Shown here in pieces: positions 17,958 to 27,974 of a stretch of 64,000 bases of DNA. Made by a program: the position numbers and the translations under genes. Position 1 is the stretch's first letter; each line of letters opens with the position of its first letter. This DNA is from Sutterella sp. AM11-39 (GTDB lineage Bacteria; Pseudomonadota; Gammaproteobacteria; Burkholderiales; Burkholderiaceae_F), in contig NZ_QRLV01000001.1 of the NCBI RefSeq assembly GCF_003472385.1, positions 248,001 through 312,000 on the forward strand, read 5' to 3'. The notes below the pieces were generated by a model. The model was not told the origin of the DNA. It did no database searches and was given only the letters and a program-made list of their open reading frames with translations.

Positions 17958-19512
17958 AGTGACGGAAGTGGCGTTCGCCGGTAAAGACCATCACGATGCC
18001 GCGTTCGTCAGCAGCAGCGATCACTTCGTCGTCACGGATCGAGCCGCCCGGCTGGATCACGCAGGTGGCACCCTGATCGACGATGACGTCAAGACCGTCG
18101 CGGAACGGGAAGAACGCGTCGGAAGCTGCGGCACTGCCCGCCAAAGACAGACCGGATTCGGCAGCCTTGATGGCGGCGATGCGGGCCGAGTCGACACGGC
18201 TCATCTGGCCGGCGCCCACGCCGAGCGTCATACCGTCGTGCGCATAGACGATTGTGTTGGACTTCACGAAGCGAGCGACGTTCCAAGCGAACATCATATC
18301 GGCGATCTGAGCCGAAGTGGGCTGCTTCTTGGTGACGACCTTCAGAGCGGATTCCGGACAGATGCGATTATCGAGCGTCTGGACCAAAAGGCCGCCGCCC
18401 ACGCGCTTGAATTCAAAGTCGTTGTGCGCGTCGCCGGCAGCAACCGTAAGCACGCGCAGGTTCTTCTTGGCCTCAAAGACGGCAAGAGCCTCGCGAGTGA
18501 ATTCGGGAGCGATCACCACTTCGGCGAACTGGCCGGTAATGGCGCGAGCCGTGGCTTCATCAACCGGACGGTTGAAGGCGATGATGCCGCCGAAGGCGCT
18601 CTTGGGATCGGTGCGGAAGGCCTTCTGATAGGCTTCAAGAGCATTGCTGCCGATGGCAGCGCCGCAGGGATTGGCGTGCTTAATGATCACGCAGGCAGGC
18701 GTCTCGAAGCTTCGAACGGCTTCCCAGGCAGCGTCCGAGTCGGCGATGTTGTTGTAGGACAGCTCCTTGCCCTGATGCTGATGGAAACCTGCAAGCAGAC
18801 CGGGAGCCACGATGTGTTCGCGGTAGAAGGCGGCCTTCTGGTGCGGATTTTCGCCGTAACGCATGTCCTGAGCCTTGATCCACTGACGGTTGAAGACGTC
18901 CGGGAAGGCCTTGGTGCGTTCCTTATTCTCATCCAAGCTCGTGAGGTAGTTGGTGATGGCTCCGTCGTAGCGAGCGGTGTGTGCGAAGACCTTCTTGGCA
19001 AGCGCCAGACGCGTGTCGGCGGAAACTTCGCCCTTTTCGTTGATTTCAGCCAGAACGCGGTCATAGTCGGTCGGATCGACGATCACGGCGACAGATTCGT
19101 GGTTTTTCGCAGCGGCGCGGATCATCGTCGGGCCGCCGATGTCAATGTTTTCGATAGCCAGTTCAAACGTGCAGTCCGGACGGGCGATCGTCTGTTCGAA
19201 CGGGTAGAGGTTCACGCAGACGATGTCGATCGGGTCGATGCCGTGATCGGCAATGGCCTTCATGTGTTCGGGCACGGGACGGCGAGCAAGAATGCCGGCG
19301 TGGATGTGCGGATCGAGCGTCTTCACGCGGCCGTCGAGCATTTCTGGAAAGCCCGTGTAGTCAGCCACTTCCTGGCAGGGCACGCCCTGTTCGGCCAAAA
19401 GCTTGGCCGTACCGCCCGTCGACAGAATGTGGTAACCCGCAGCCACGAGTCCCTTGGCAAAATCCACGACACCCGTTTTGTCGGAAACACTGATCAATGC
19501 TTGTTTGCGCAT
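17956..19512 (-). CDS. purH: Bifunctional AICAR transformylase/IMP cyclohydrolase PurH
   Basis: A 518-aa enzyme for the last two steps of IMP synthesis. N-terminal MGS-like cyclohydrolase domain ([32 protein letters not shown], residues about 5-36). C-terminal transformylase domain contains the conserved [24 protein letters not shown] and FFPFRDGLD segments. Full length. Preceded by fis with 16 bp between them, forming the dusB-fis-purH order known in related bacteria. Confidence 0.97.
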   Translation of the reverse strand: MRKQALISVSDKTGVVDFAKGLVAAGYHILSTGGTAKLLAEQGVPCQEVADYTGFPEMLDGRVKTLDPHIHAGILARRPVPEHMKAIADHGIDPIDIVCVNLYPFEQTIARPDCTFELAIENIDIGGPTMIRAAAKNHESVAVIVDPTDYDRVLAEINEKGEVSADTRLALAKKVFAHTARYDGAITNYLTSLDENKERTKAFPDVFNRQWIKAQDMRYGENPHQKAAFYREHIVAPGLLAGFHQHQGKELSYNNIADSDAAWEAVRSFETPACVIIKHANPCGAAIGSNALEAYQKAFRTDPKSAFGGIIAFNRPVDEATARAITGQFAEVVIAPEFTREALAVFEAKKNLRVLTVAAGDAHNDFEFKRVGGGLLVQTLDNRICPESALKVVTKKQPTSAQIADMMFAWNVARFVKSNTIVYAHDGMTLGVGAGQMSRVDSARIAAIKAAESGLSLAGSAAASDAFFPFRDGLDVIVDQGATCVIQPGGSIRDDEVIAAADERGIVMVFTGERHFRH

Positions 19513-19528
19513 AGTTTTTCCTCTAATT

Positions 19529-19837
19529 TCAAAGTCCTGAGGCCGGAAACCCGTGCATGACGAGTTTCTTTCTCAGCGTATTTCGGTTAATTCCCAAAAG
19601 CGTTGCGGCAGCGCGCTGATTGCCGTTCGTTCTTTGCATCGCCCATTCGAGCAACGGACGTTCAGCGGCTTGCGTAATCATTTCGTAAAGCGGCAGTCCG
19701 CGCACTCCCTCAAGGTCGCGCAGATAGCTTTCGACGCGATACACCACGAGTTCATTGAACGCATCGTTGGCAGTCACCCCGGGCTGCAGAATGCTCTCAA
19801 GGTCCTGCGTCTTGGTGTTGTCAGTTGCGTTCTTCAT
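19529..19837 (-). CDS. fis: Fis-family nucleoid-associated DNA-binding protein
   Basis: A 102-aa homodimeric DNA-bending regulator. The C-terminal helix-turn-helix [20 protein letters not shown] is diagnostic. The N-terminal half ([14 protein letters not shown]...PLYEMI) is the dimerisation region. It sits 2 bp downstream of dusB, the arrangement that in E. coli puts fis under the dusB promoter. The GIN-for-GLN variation in the recognition helix is common in betaproteobacteria. Confidence 0.94.
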   Translation of the reverse strand: MKNATDNTKTQDLESILQPGVTANDAFNELVVYRVESYLRDLEGVRGLPLYEMITQAAERPLLEWAMQRTNGNQRAAATLLGINRNTLRKKLVMHGFPASGL

Positions 19838-19839
19838 GG

Positions 19840-20856
19840 CTAGTCGACTCGATGTGCCGTCTCGGGCACCTCTTCAAAAAAATCCGTCACGGCGCCAGAA
19901 AGCGCCTCACGCGTCTCCATTCGAAGCATCCGTCCAAGTTTCGCACTCAATGCTTCCTCGTGGAGGCAAAATCCTTCCAAATAATGCCGCAGGTGCTTGC
20001 GAAATGTCCTCACAAGCGCGCGTTCGCGGCCGGGTTCTTCCAAATTTTCACCGTCAAAAAGCGCCTCAAGGTGCGCCTCAAGCGTCTCGTGCACGTTCCG
20101 CGCCGTCGGGGCTCCGGGATCGGGCTTTCCGTCGATGAGCGCCTGAGCCCTCGAAAAGAGCCACGGATTCCCGCACGCGCCTCGTCCGATCATCACGCCG
20201 GCTGCCTGCGTCTGTCGCATCATTTCAAGCGCCTCTCCGGGGGTTGTCACATCACCGTTGGCAATCACCGGTATCTGCACGGCGCGCACCACCTCGGCAA
20301 TGTCGATTCGGTTCACCGTTCCCGTAAAACGCTGCGCCCGCGTTCTGCCGTGCACCGTCACCAGACAAAATCCCGCATCCTGTGCCATTTTGGCAATCTC
20401 GACGGACGTCTTCATGTCCTCATCCCACCCAGTGCGCATTTTCACCGACACAGGGATCGTGACTGCCGAAGCCACCGCACGCAGAATGTCGCCGGCAAGT
20501 TTCGGATCACGCATCACAGCCGACCCGCACGCTTTTCCGCAGACCACGCGCGCCGGACAGCCGAAATTGACGTCAACCATCGCCGCGCCGCACTCCTGAG
20601 CAAGCGCCGCCGCATTTGCCATTTCAGCAGGATCGGCTCCCAAAATCTGTACCACGGCAAAACGTTCGCGGGGGTCGCACGTGTAACGGCGTCGCGTCAT
20701 TTCGGTGTGAAGCAGGTGCGAGCCGGAAGCGGCCATCTCACCCACAGCGTAAGCCGCCCCATGTCTGAGACAGATCACTCGGAAGGCCGCATCGGTGACG
20801 CCTGCCATGGGCGCGAGCACCAAATTCCCTGCCAACTGATACGGCCCTATCTGCAT
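19840..20856 (-). CDS. dusB: tRNA-dihydrouridine synthase DusB
   Basis: A 338-aa FMN enzyme that reduces uridine to dihydrouridine in tRNA. Key segments: NLVLAPMAGVTDAAFR, VDVNFGCPARVVCGKACGSAV (the catalytic Cys is in this CGKACG stretch), VSVKMRTGWDE, VHGRTRAQ and VIANGDV. I chose the ATG at 20856 because the protein then starts MQIGPYQL as DusB does; upstream in-frame codons encode no family sequence. First gene of dusB-fis(-purH). Confidence 0.95.
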   Translation of the reverse strand: MQIGPYQLAGNLVLAPMAGVTDAAFRVICLRHGAAYAVGEMAASGSHLLHTEMTRRRYTCDPRERFAVVQILGADPAEMANAAALAQECGAAMVDVNFGCPARVVCGKACGSAVMRDPKLAGDILRAVASAVTIPVSVKMRTGWDEDMKTSVEIAKMAQDAGFCLVTVHGRTRAQRFTGTVNRIDIAEVVRAVQIPVIANGDVTTPGEALEMMRQTQAAGVMIGRGACGNPWLFSRAQALIDGKPDPGAPTARNVHETLEAHLEALFDGENLEEPGRERALVRTFRKHLRHYLEGFCLHEEALSAKLGRMLRMETREALSGAVTDFFEEVPETAHRVD

Positions 20857-20934
20857 CCCACTGAAAACAAAGAAAAAGTCAACGCCATCCGACGGCGTCG
20901 CAAACCCAGCGTTTACGATCCCCGCCATTGTACA

Positions 20935-20967
20935 GGACTGCACTTTTGCACTTGGCCTGTGCAGTCC
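20935..20967. repeat. 9-bp perfect inverted repeat upstream of dusB
   Basis: Arms GGACTGCAC and GTGCAGTCC with a 15-nt spacer, next to a minus-strand TACAAT box (20927-20932) that could be the dusB-fis -10. May be an operator or a terminator-like hairpin. Confidence 0.5.
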
Positions 20968-20993
20968 GTTTGTAAGAGGTTCTCACAAATTTT

Positions 20994-22076
20994 TTAGAGC
21001 GGAACAAAGCTTGTCAGTCGTTGCACAACGGCTTCGACAGGTTCTTCACGGGCAAGCATCGCGGACTGACCCGCAGGCAGGCACGCCAAATCGTCCCGCC
21101 TCTGCCGAACGGCCGCTCTCAAAATCGGACGCATAACCTCACGCTGCAACGGATACGGAGCGTAAGTAAGCCCAGCCTCGTCAAGCGCCTGTACCAGCTC
21201 GCTCGGATACACACGCGTCAGGCGACCGTTGAAGCACTTCGTCAAACGCATCGATACGTCCGACAACAATGGCAAAACCGACTTGAAGGATTCGCTTGCC
21301 GCGCTCTCGGGCGTACGCAACAGAGCCGAGCCCACCATCACGGCACTTGCTCCCGCTGCCAAAGCCGCATAAACCTGCTGAGGTTCGGCAATGCCGCCCG
21401 AGGCGATCACAGGAAGACGCGTGGCGCGGGCTGCATGCGACGCAAGAACCGACATACCGATGGCTGCTTCCTCCTCCGAAGATTCGAAATTCAGACGAGG
21501 GCCACCGGCTTCAACCCCCTGCACCACCACCATATCTGCTCCGGCGGCGCGCAGCACCTTGGCTTCGCGAAGGGTCGTTGCCGTGCCCATCCAGGCGATG
21601 CTGGCTTGCTTGAGACGATCGTCGTACTCTTCGCGCAAACCGCCGAAGGTGACGCTCACAAGCGGCACTCGTTTTTGCAAGAGCACATCAAACTGCGCGT
21701 CAAAGTCGGGCAACGGTTCGAGTGTGCCCGCTTCAAGCCCAAGGTCAGCGGCCAGATCTTCGAGCGCCGAAAGCATCTTGCGCTGACACTCCCGATCTTC
21801 GGATGTCGGCGATTTCGCAGGCGGAACACGTAGATTCACGGCAAAACGCGCATTGACTCCGACAAGGCGACGCACTTCGTCAATGGATTCGGCGAGCTCC
21901 TCAGGCGAAAGTTCGTCGCCTGCAAGAATCCCCAAGCCGCCCGCGCGGCACACTGCCGCGGTCAAAGCGGAGCCTGCGACTTCGGCCATCGGAGCGTTCA
22001 TCAGAGGAAGGCGCACACCCGTCACTTCCAAAAATCGGGCGACGCGCTCGCGAATTTGGTTTTCAATCGATTGCAT
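20994..22076 (-). CDS. Nitronate monooxygenase-family FMN protein
   Basis: A 360-aa TIM-barrel flavoprotein of the nitronate monooxygenase/enoyl-ACP reductase FabK superfamily. N-terminal RLPLMNAPMAEVAGSALTAAVCRAGGLGIL and the later VVVQGVEAGG and VIASGGIAEPQQVYAALAAGASAVMVGSALLRT segments match the FMN-binding fold. Family members oxidise nitronates such as propionate-3-nitronate. FabK-like activity is less likely, since no fatty-acid genes are adjacent. Starts 18 bp upstream of murU's end on the same strand, so it follows amgK-murU. Confidence 0.82.
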   Translation of the reverse strand: MQSIENQIRERVARFLEVTGVRLPLMNAPMAEVAGSALTAAVCRAGGLGILAGDELSPEELAESIDEVRRLVGVNARFAVNLRVPPAKSPTSEDRECQRKMLSALEDLAADLGLEAGTLEPLPDFDAQFDVLLQKRVPLVSVTFGGLREEYDDRLKQASIAWMGTATTLREAKVLRAAGADMVVVQGVEAGGPRLNFESSEEEAAIGMSVLASHAARATRLPVIASGGIAEPQQVYAALAAGASAVMVGSALLRTPESAASESFKSVLPLLSDVSMRLTKCFNGRLTRVYPSELVQALDEAGLTYAPYPLQREVMRPILRAAVRQRRDDLACLPAGQSAMLAREEPVEAVVQRLTSFVPL

Positions 22077-22093
22077 TTGGCATTATCTTAAGA

Positions 22094-22825
22094 TCAGAAA
22101 CAAGCCCACTTCAGAGCCTCGGTGTTGCGCCGCAGCGCCTGCAGCTGCTCAATCGTGCCGATGTTGTCCCAGAACCCCTCAAAGACTTCGGCGCGCATAC
22201 GCCCCTTGTCGGCAAAGTCCCACATCCAAGGGAAAAGTTTGCACCACACGGGCTTCAACCCATCGAAGATCTTGGGATTGACCACCATGATGCAGCCGTA
22301 ACTGTGTCCGCGCGGCGGTTCTCCACGCAAAACGCTGCCATCGGCATAGACAGTCAGGTCACCCTGACTGTTGAAGTTTGGATTGGGTACGGCCACCAGA
22401 AAGACATCGTAATCGCCCGCTTCAATTTCTCGAGCGCGCGCAAAAAGACGTGAAAAGTCATAGTTGTGCACCACATCTCCGGCCACGATCACCACAGGCG
22501 ACATGTCTCGCCCTTCGTCAGTAAGCAGCGGCAGCGCACGGACGATGCCTCCGAGACTTTCAAGCGACTGATCGTGCGTCCTGGCCTCGCGAGACAATTC
22601 CAGATGCAGGCCGCGGGCTGCAAGCTCCTGGGGCAACGCCTCAAACGTCTCGGGCAAATGCGCCGTGTTCATCACGATGTCCGTGATGCCGGCGCGCTTG
22701 AGTCCGGCAAGCGTCCAGTCACACAGGCGCACGCCGTCGGCCACCTGCAGCAGTGGCTTTGGAGTCGTATCGGTCAAAGGCCGCAGCCGAGAGCCTCGGC
22801 CGGCGGCAAGCACCATCGCGCGCAT
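22094..22825 (-). CDS. murU: N-acetylmuramate alpha-1-phosphate uridylyltransferase MurU
   Basis: A 243-aa nucleotidyltransferase that makes UDP-MurNAc from MurNAc-1-P in the cell-wall recycling route bypassing the fosfomycin-sensitive steps. The N-terminus MRAMVLAAGRGSRLRPLTDTTPKPL is the sugar-nucleotidyltransferase signature. I chose the ATG at 22825, with GGAG upstream; an ATG at 22858 would overlap amgK and add non-family residues. Forms a pair with amgK. Confidence 0.92.
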   Translation of the reverse strand: MRAMVLAAGRGSRLRPLTDTTPKPLLQVADGVRLCDWTLAGLKRAGITDIVMNTAHLPETFEALPQELAARGLHLELSREARTHDQSLESLGGIVRALPLLTDEGRDMSPVVIVAGDVVHNYDFSRLFARAREIEAGDYDVFLVAVPNPNFNSQGDLTVYADGSVLRGEPPRGHSYGCIMVVNPKIFDGLKPVWCKLFPWMWDFADKGRMRAEVFEGFWDNIGTIEQLQALRRNTEALKWACF

Positions 22826-22845
22826 CGGTAGAGTCTCCGTCTTTT

Positions 22846-23862
22846 TCAGTATGTCCAACCGACCTTGGTCTTTTGCTCTTCGAACTGATCCAGCAGCCAG
22901 TTGATGGGCTTGAGTTCGTTATAGCGGTTGGCCGTTTCGCGCACATAGTGCAGGAAGCGCGGCGTGTCCTCAAGGTACTTCGGACGGCCGTCGCGGTAGT
23001 TGATGCGGGCAAAGATGCCGAGCACCTTGAGGTGACGCTGTATGCCCATCCATTCGACTTCACGCCAGAATTCACCGAAGTCCTGCGGCACGGGAATGCC
23101 GGCCTTGCGTGCCTTGTCCCAATAGCGGATCGTGATGTCGAGAACAAAGCTTTCGCCCCAACTGATGAAAGCGTCACGCATAAGGCTAGCGATGTCGTAA
23201 GTGACGGGACCGTAAAGCGCATCCTGGAAGTCGAGCACGCCCGGCATCGGGTCGGAAACCATCAGGTTGCGGGGCATAAAGTCGCGATGCACGAAGACCT
23301 TGGGCTGTGCCAGACACGAGGCAATGATCTTCTCGTAGACACCCTCAATGATTTCGCTTTGCTTTTCGGTAAGCGTGTAGCCGCGATGACGGCCCACGTA
23401 CCATTCCGGGAAAAGATCGATTTCGCGACGCAGCACGGCATAGTCATACTCGGGCAACACGCCGGGCTTGGATGCCGCCTGCCACTTCACAAGCGCGTCG
23501 GTAGCCGCATCCATCAAGCGAGCCGCGTTATCTTCGTTGAGAACATCAAGATAGGTCTGACGCCCCAAATCGCTCATCAGAATGAAGCCCTGCTCGGCAT
23601 CGCTTGCGAGAATCTCAGGCACGTTCAAGCCCGCATTCTTCATGAGCGCATCAACCTTGAGAAACGAATCGATCGGTTCTTTTTCGGGCGGCGCATCCAT
23701 CACGATATAAGTGGCCCCCTCGCCCTGTACGCGGAAGTAGCGACGGAAACTCGCATCGGCGCTTGCCGGCGTCACGGTTGTCAGATCAAGTCCGGTCACA
23801 GCCGTCTGGCCTTCAAGCCAACGGCTGAGAGCCTCCAGGCGTTCGTCCTGCGCAGTCAGCAT
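22846..23862 (-). CDS. amgK: Anomeric MurNAc/GlcNAc kinase AmgK
   Basis: A 338-aa phosphotransferase (APH-like fold) that phosphorylates MurNAc and GlcNAc at the anomeric carbon in peptidoglycan recycling. Catalytic loop VFVHRDFMPRNLMV (Brenner-type HxDxxxxN) and VLDFQDALYGPVTYD (metal-binding DFQ) are clear. I chose the ATG at 23862, with AAGGAT before it; the extra 34 residues of a longer frame are not family-like. Divergent from lptD, as in other proteobacteria. Confidence 0.93.
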   Translation of the reverse strand: MLTAQDERLEALSRWLEGQTAVTGLDLTTVTPASADASFRRYFRVQGEGATYIVMDAPPEKEPIDSFLKVDALMKNAGLNVPEILASDAEQGFILMSDLGRQTYLDVLNEDNAARLMDAATDALVKWQAASKPGVLPEYDYAVLRREIDLFPEWYVGRHRGYTLTEKQSEIIEGVYEKIIASCLAQPKVFVHRDFMPRNLMVSDPMPGVLDFQDALYGPVTYDIASLMRDAFISWGESFVLDITIRYWDKARKAGIPVPQDFGEFWREVEWMGIQRHLKVLGIFARINYRDGRPKYLEDTPRFLHYVRETANRYNELKPINWLLDQFEEQKTKVGWTY

Positions 23863-24073
23863 CACTCTTATCCTTACAAAAGCGGTCACGGAAAACTTGT
23901 GAGGCGGATTATGGCCGAAAAGGCGCAGAACTGCTCTGAAAAGAAGCCGCTCGGACCGCAACATTGGCTATCCCAGCGGCTCCAAGTGTCAAATCGGCGT
24001 CAAAAGAAGAGAAAAATTGCGCCTTTTTCGCACTGCTCGGCCATTTGAGCCTCGGTTGTAACACGTCTCTCTC

Positions 24074-24079
24074 TATAAT
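24074..24079 (+). promoter_or_regulatory. Putative lptD -10 box
   Basis: Exact TATAAT 31 bp before the lptD ATG in the 247-bp amgK/lptD divergent region. No good -35 at 16-18 bp, and no clear sigma-E-type element. Confidence 0.4.
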
Positions 24080-24109
24080 CCGAACACCAAACAGCGAACT
24101 GTATTGAAA

Positions 24110-26470
24110 ATGCCCCGGAACTCACAGCCGCAACTGCTCCCTCTGGTCGCCGCCGTGACGGCCGCGCTTTGTGCGCAGGTCGCGCACGCGCGCGCCCCTG
24201 CAACGGAGTGGCTTAACATTGCCAGCGCCGAAGTGCGCACCCCGCCGCATACACCTTCCCAATCGGCCGCCCATCAGTCGCCAGCGCAAAACGATGCGCA
24301 AGCCGCTTATCTGGATCAATGGACCGGAACGCTCGCCGATCCCGGCGCGAAGCCGGAAGATGCCCCCGCCATTGGCTACGCCTACACGATCGAAGGGTCT
24401 CCGGAAACGGAACTCACAATGACAGGCGACGCCGAGCTGCGCCGCGCCGGAACCGTCATCAAGGGTGAGACGATCGTCTATACGCAACAGACCGGGGAAG
24501 TGCAGGTCAAAGGCGACGCGCAGGTTTCGCGCGCAGGCGTTGAACTCAACGCACCTGAAGCAACCTATCAGCTCGACGACGGCACAGGCGAAGCCGAAAA
24601 CGTCGACTACGAATACAAGCCGCGCGGCCTTCGCGGCAAAGCCCGCTGCATGCGCTTTGCCTCGGCCGACGTAACCGAACTCAAGGACGTGCTGCTTACG
24701 AGTTGCGAAGGCGACAACCCGGCCTGGTGGGTTGAGATGGACGAGTTGACGCTCGATGAATACGAGCAGTCGGGCACCGGCACTGGCGCCGTTCTCAAGC
24801 TCGGCGGCATGCCCGTCCTGGGTTCGCCCTGGTTTACGTTCCCGTTGTCGGCCGAGCGCAAGTCGGGCTTTCTCTCGCCTGTGTTCGGCATGAGCTCTTC
24901 GCGCGGCATTGATATTTCGGTGCCCTACTACTTTAACATCGCGCCGAATTACGACTATACGCTCACGCCGCAGATCATCACCAAACGCGGCATGATGATC
25001 GGCAACGAATTCCGCTTCCTCACCAAGCATCTTGAGGGCGAAATTTCCGGCGAATACATGCCGCACGACAGCGACTACGGTGACAAGCGCTACAGCTTGC
25101 ATGCCAATATTCGCGGCAGCTGGAACAACTTCGGCTACGGCATCAACTACAACCGCGTGTCCGACGACGACTACTTCGACGACTTTTCGACGAGTCTGCG
25201 CGATAACACGGATGACATCCTGCCGCAGGACTACTGGCTGAACTACACGTCGACCTACTGGAACGCCGCCGTTCGCGTCACGAAGAACCAGACGATCAAC
25301 GATACCGACAAGCCCTATGAGCGCGAGCCCCAGTTCTCCTGGAATGCGTTTGTGGCCGACGCCGCCGGTTTTGAACTCACCACGCACTTGGAAGCCACGC
25401 GCTTCGTGCACCCGACCGAAATTGACGGCGATCGCTTCGTTTTCCATCAGCAGATCGCTTATCCGATTCGAGGCGCAGGGTGGTTTGTTACGCCCAAGGC
25501 ACAGTTGATCAGTACCAAGTACGACCTTGATCACGACAGCTCCGATCGCTATACGGACTCGTCACCGGGCTACACCGTGCCGATGTTCTCGATCGACTCG
25601 GGCCTTACGTTTGAGCGCGACATCAATGTGGCCAACCGTGATGTACTCCAGACGCTAGAGCCGCGCATCTTCTACAGCTACACGCCGTATCGCGACCAAA
25701 GCCAGATCCCGCTCTTTGACTCGAGCGTTGCCGATCTGAACTTTGCTCAGCTCTACAGCGAAAATACCTGGGCCGGTTACGATCGCATCGCCGAAACCAA
25801 TCAGGTGACGGCAAGCGTCACGAGCCGCTTCATCGACGCCGACAGCGGTCTGGAATGGCTACAGGCCTCGATCGGTCAGCGCTACTACTTCAACGATCGC
25901 ACGGTCAATAGCGAAGGCGAACGCATCTCGATGGAAAACCAAAAGAGCGACTTTCTTGCAAGCATCGGCGCGCGCCTGACACGCACCATCTCTGCTTCGC
26001 TCTTCGGTCAGTGGTCCTGGGAGCGCTCGAGCTTTAAGAAGGCTGTCGCGGGCGTTCGTTGGCAACCCAAGCCTCAGAGCGTGATCGGCCTCTATTACCG
26101 CTACAACTGGCAGGAGGACCGCAACAGCAAAGACTACATCGATCAAATCGACCTTGCTTTGCAGTGGCCCTTGTCCGACAAGGTCTACGCCTTGTTACGC
26201 CAGAACTATTCGCTCTACGACCATAAATTCATTGAAAGTCTTGCCGGCGTCGAATATCACGCGGGTTGCTGGACGCTGCGCGCTGTTGCACAACGTTACA
26301 CTCGCGATGAAGACAAGAATGATGAAACGAACTTCTTCTTGCAGTTAGAATTGACCGGTCTGGGCGCAGTCGGGTCGAGTCCGCTCTCCGAACTGCAACG
26401 CAGCATCCCGGGCTATCAAACCCGCAGCCCCGTGCCCACCTCCATCGGTACCTATGACTACTACCAATAA
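24110..26470 (+). CDS. lptD: LPS-assembly protein LptD
   Basis: A 786-aa outer-membrane beta-barrel that, with LptE, inserts LPS at the cell surface. Signal peptide ends near AHARA. The LptA-like jellyroll follows (about residues 100-200: TMTGDAELRRAGTVIKGE and VDYEYKPRGLRGKARC). A cysteine pair lies at about residues 185-200 and one more near the C-terminus in HAGCW; in other LptDs such cysteines form essential disulfides. The barrel fills the rest, with many aromatic alternating strands. The ATG is preceded by an in-frame TTG two codons upstream. It overlaps surA by 17 bp. Confidence 0.95.
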   Translation: MPRNSQPQLLPLVAAVTAALCAQVAHARAPATEWLNIASAEVRTPPHTPSQSAAHQSPAQNDAQAAYLDQWTGTLADPGAKPEDAPAIGYAYTIEGSPETELTMTGDAELRRAGTVIKGETIVYTQQTGEVQVKGDAQVSRAGVELNAPEATYQLDDGTGEAENVDYEYKPRGLRGKARCMRFASADVTELKDVLLTSCEGDNPAWWVEMDELTLDEYEQSGTGTGAVLKLGGMPVLGSPWFTFPLSAERKSGFLSPVFGMSSSRGIDISVPYYFNIAPNYDYTLTPQIITKRGMMIGNEFRFLTKHLEGEISGEYMPHDSDYGDKRYSLHANIRGSWNNFGYGINYNRVSDDDYFDDFSTSLRDNTDDILPQDYWLNYTSTYWNAAVRVTKNQTINDTDKPYEREPQFSWNAFVADAAGFELTTHLEATRFVHPTEIDGDRFVFHQQIAYPIRGAGWFVTPKAQLISTKYDLDHDSSDRYTDSSPGYTVPMFSIDSGLTFERDINVANRDVLQTLEPRIFYSYTPYRDQSQIPLFDSSVADLNFAQLYSENTWAGYDRIAETNQVTASVTSRFIDADSGLEWLQASIGQRYYFNDRTVNSEGERISMENQKSDFLASIGARLTRTISASLFGQWSWERSSFKKAVAGVRWQPKPQSVIGLYYRYNWQEDRNSKDYIDQIDLALQWPLSDKVYALLRQNYSLYDHKFIESLAGVEYHAGCWTLRAVAQRYTRDEDKNDETNFFLQLELTGLGAVGSSPLSELQRSIPGYQTRSPVPTSIGTYDYYQ

Positions 26471-27866
26471 AAGAATCACTTTGACGGCAGCCGTCCTCGT
26501 TCTGGCCGCGCTGCCCGCTTTTGCTCAACAGAGCAGTCAAATTCGCGAAACGACGGCCGAAGAGCCGCAGCCGGTTGCCGCTGCCGAAGGCCAGGCTCTG
26601 ACCGAACAACAGACCGGTGCATCCAAGTTCGCCGACCGCATCGCCGCCGTCGTCAATAACGACGTCATCACGGAATACGAACTGCAAAACCGTGTGCGTC
26701 AGGCCGCCATCAACCTGCGTCAGCAAAACATCAATCTGCCCCCGATGCAGGAACTGCGCCGTCAGGTGCTTGAGCGCATGATCACCGAAAAGGCCACCGA
26801 GCAGCGAGCCAAGGAACTGGGCATTCGCGTCGATGAGCAAATGGTGAGCGCCTCGATCGAACAGATCGCGCGCAACAACAAGATGACCGTCGACGAGCTG
26901 CGCGAGCGTCTTCGCGCCGACGATGTGAGCTTCGGCGCGTTCCGCGCGCAGGTGCGCGACGAAATCACGGCGCAACGTTTGCGCGAACGAGAAGTCGACA
27001 GCAAGATCACGATTCCGGAAAGTGAAGTCGATGCGTTCCTTGCCGAACAAACGGGCTTTACGACCAATGACACGCAGGAATACCACGTGCGTCACATTCT
27101 GCTGCCGATCCCGCCGGGCGCTTCCGACTCTGAAGCGCGCGATGTTGAACGTGAAGCAGAAGCTCTGGTTGAACGCGTCCGCAACGGAGAGGACTTCAGT
27201 TCGCTGGCTGCAGCCAACTCCAAGGCCGAAGACGCGCTGTCGGGCGGTGATCTGGGATGGCGCGATGCCTCTCGTCTGCCGACCATTTTCTGGAAGGCCA
27301 TTGAAAACAACCGCACGCAGCGCAACTTCATCACGACGGTGCGCTCTTCGGGTGCCGTTCACATCGTTTTCCTCGAAGACAGTCGCGACGGCGTCAAGGC
27401 CAAGCTCGCCGGCACGCCCATCGAGCAGACCCACGTGCGCCACATCCTGATGTTCGTCTCCGACCTCACGCCGGAAGACCAGGTGCTCACGCGCTTGAAC
27501 GACATTCGCCACCGCATCACCACGGGTGAAGCAGACTTTGCCACACTCGCTCGTCTGAATTCCGTTGACAACTCCGCCACCCGCGGCGGCGACATCGGCT
27601 GGGTGAGCCCGGGCGATACAGTGCCGGAATTCGAAACGGTGATGAATCGTCTGCAGCCCGGCGAAGTTTCCGAACCGGTGCGTACGCCCTACGGCTATCA
27701 CCTGATTCAGGTGCTTGAACGCCGTACGGCGGAAGCTAATGCCGAACGTAGCCGCATCAACGCCCGCAACCAATTGCGTGAAAAGAAGCTTGCCGAAGCT
27801 GTATACAACTGGCAGCGCGAGCTGCGCGACCGCGCCTACGTCGAAATCCGCACCAACGATTACTAA
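26454..27866 (+). CDS. surA: Periplasmic chaperone and prolyl isomerase SurA
   Basis: A 470-aa periplasmic chaperone for outer-membrane proteins, including LptD. Signal peptide ends near LPAFA. SurA N-domain (VVNNDVITEYELQNRV, about residue 66), then two parvulin domains opening with YHVRHILLPI and THVRHILMF. A long polar segment (about residues 25-60) sits between leader and N-domain. Translationally coupled to lptD through a 17-bp overlap. Confidence 0.95.
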   Translation: MTTTNKRITLTAAVLVLAALPAFAQQSSQIRETTAEEPQPVAAAEGQALTEQQTGASKFADRIAAVVNNDVITEYELQNRVRQAAINLRQQNINLPPMQELRRQVLERMITEKATEQRAKELGIRVDEQMVSASIEQIARNNKMTVDELRERLRADDVSFGAFRAQVRDEITAQRLREREVDSKITIPESEVDAFLAEQTGFTTNDTQEYHVRHILLPIPPGASDSEARDVEREAEALVERVRNGEDFSSLAAANSKAEDALSGGDLGWRDASRLPTIFWKAIENNRTQRNFITTVRSSGAVHIVFLEDSRDGVKAKLAGTPIEQTHVRHILMFVSDLTPEDQVLTRLNDIRHRITTGEADFATLARLNSVDNSATRGGDIGWVSPGDTVPEFETVMNRLQPGEVSEPVRTPYGYHLIQVLERRTAEANAERSRINARNQLREKKLAEAVYNWQRELRDRAYVEIRTNDY

Positions 27867-27897
27867 TTTTTCGGCGCTTTCAAGCGCCTGACAACCA

Positions 27898-27954
27898 AAA
27901 CGCCTGCGGACTTCCGGCTGACACACAAGCCAGCAGAAAGCCACAGGCGTTTGC
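27898..27954 (+). terminator. Terminator of lptD-surA
   Basis: 12-bp stem AAACGCCTGCGG/CCACAGGCGTTT with one mismatch and a 31-nt loop, then TTGCTTTTG. A short GGCGCTT-TC-AAGCGCC hairpin lies 10 bp before it. Its position makes the TTG start at 27951 for pdxA unlikely. Confidence 0.65.
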
Positions 27955-27974
27955 TTTTGGTACTCGGTTTGAGA

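Noticed and set aside
26229..27944. 571-codon minus-strand frame opposite surA
   Set aside because: Shadow of surA and the lptD 3' end; no start signal or domain. surA is certain.
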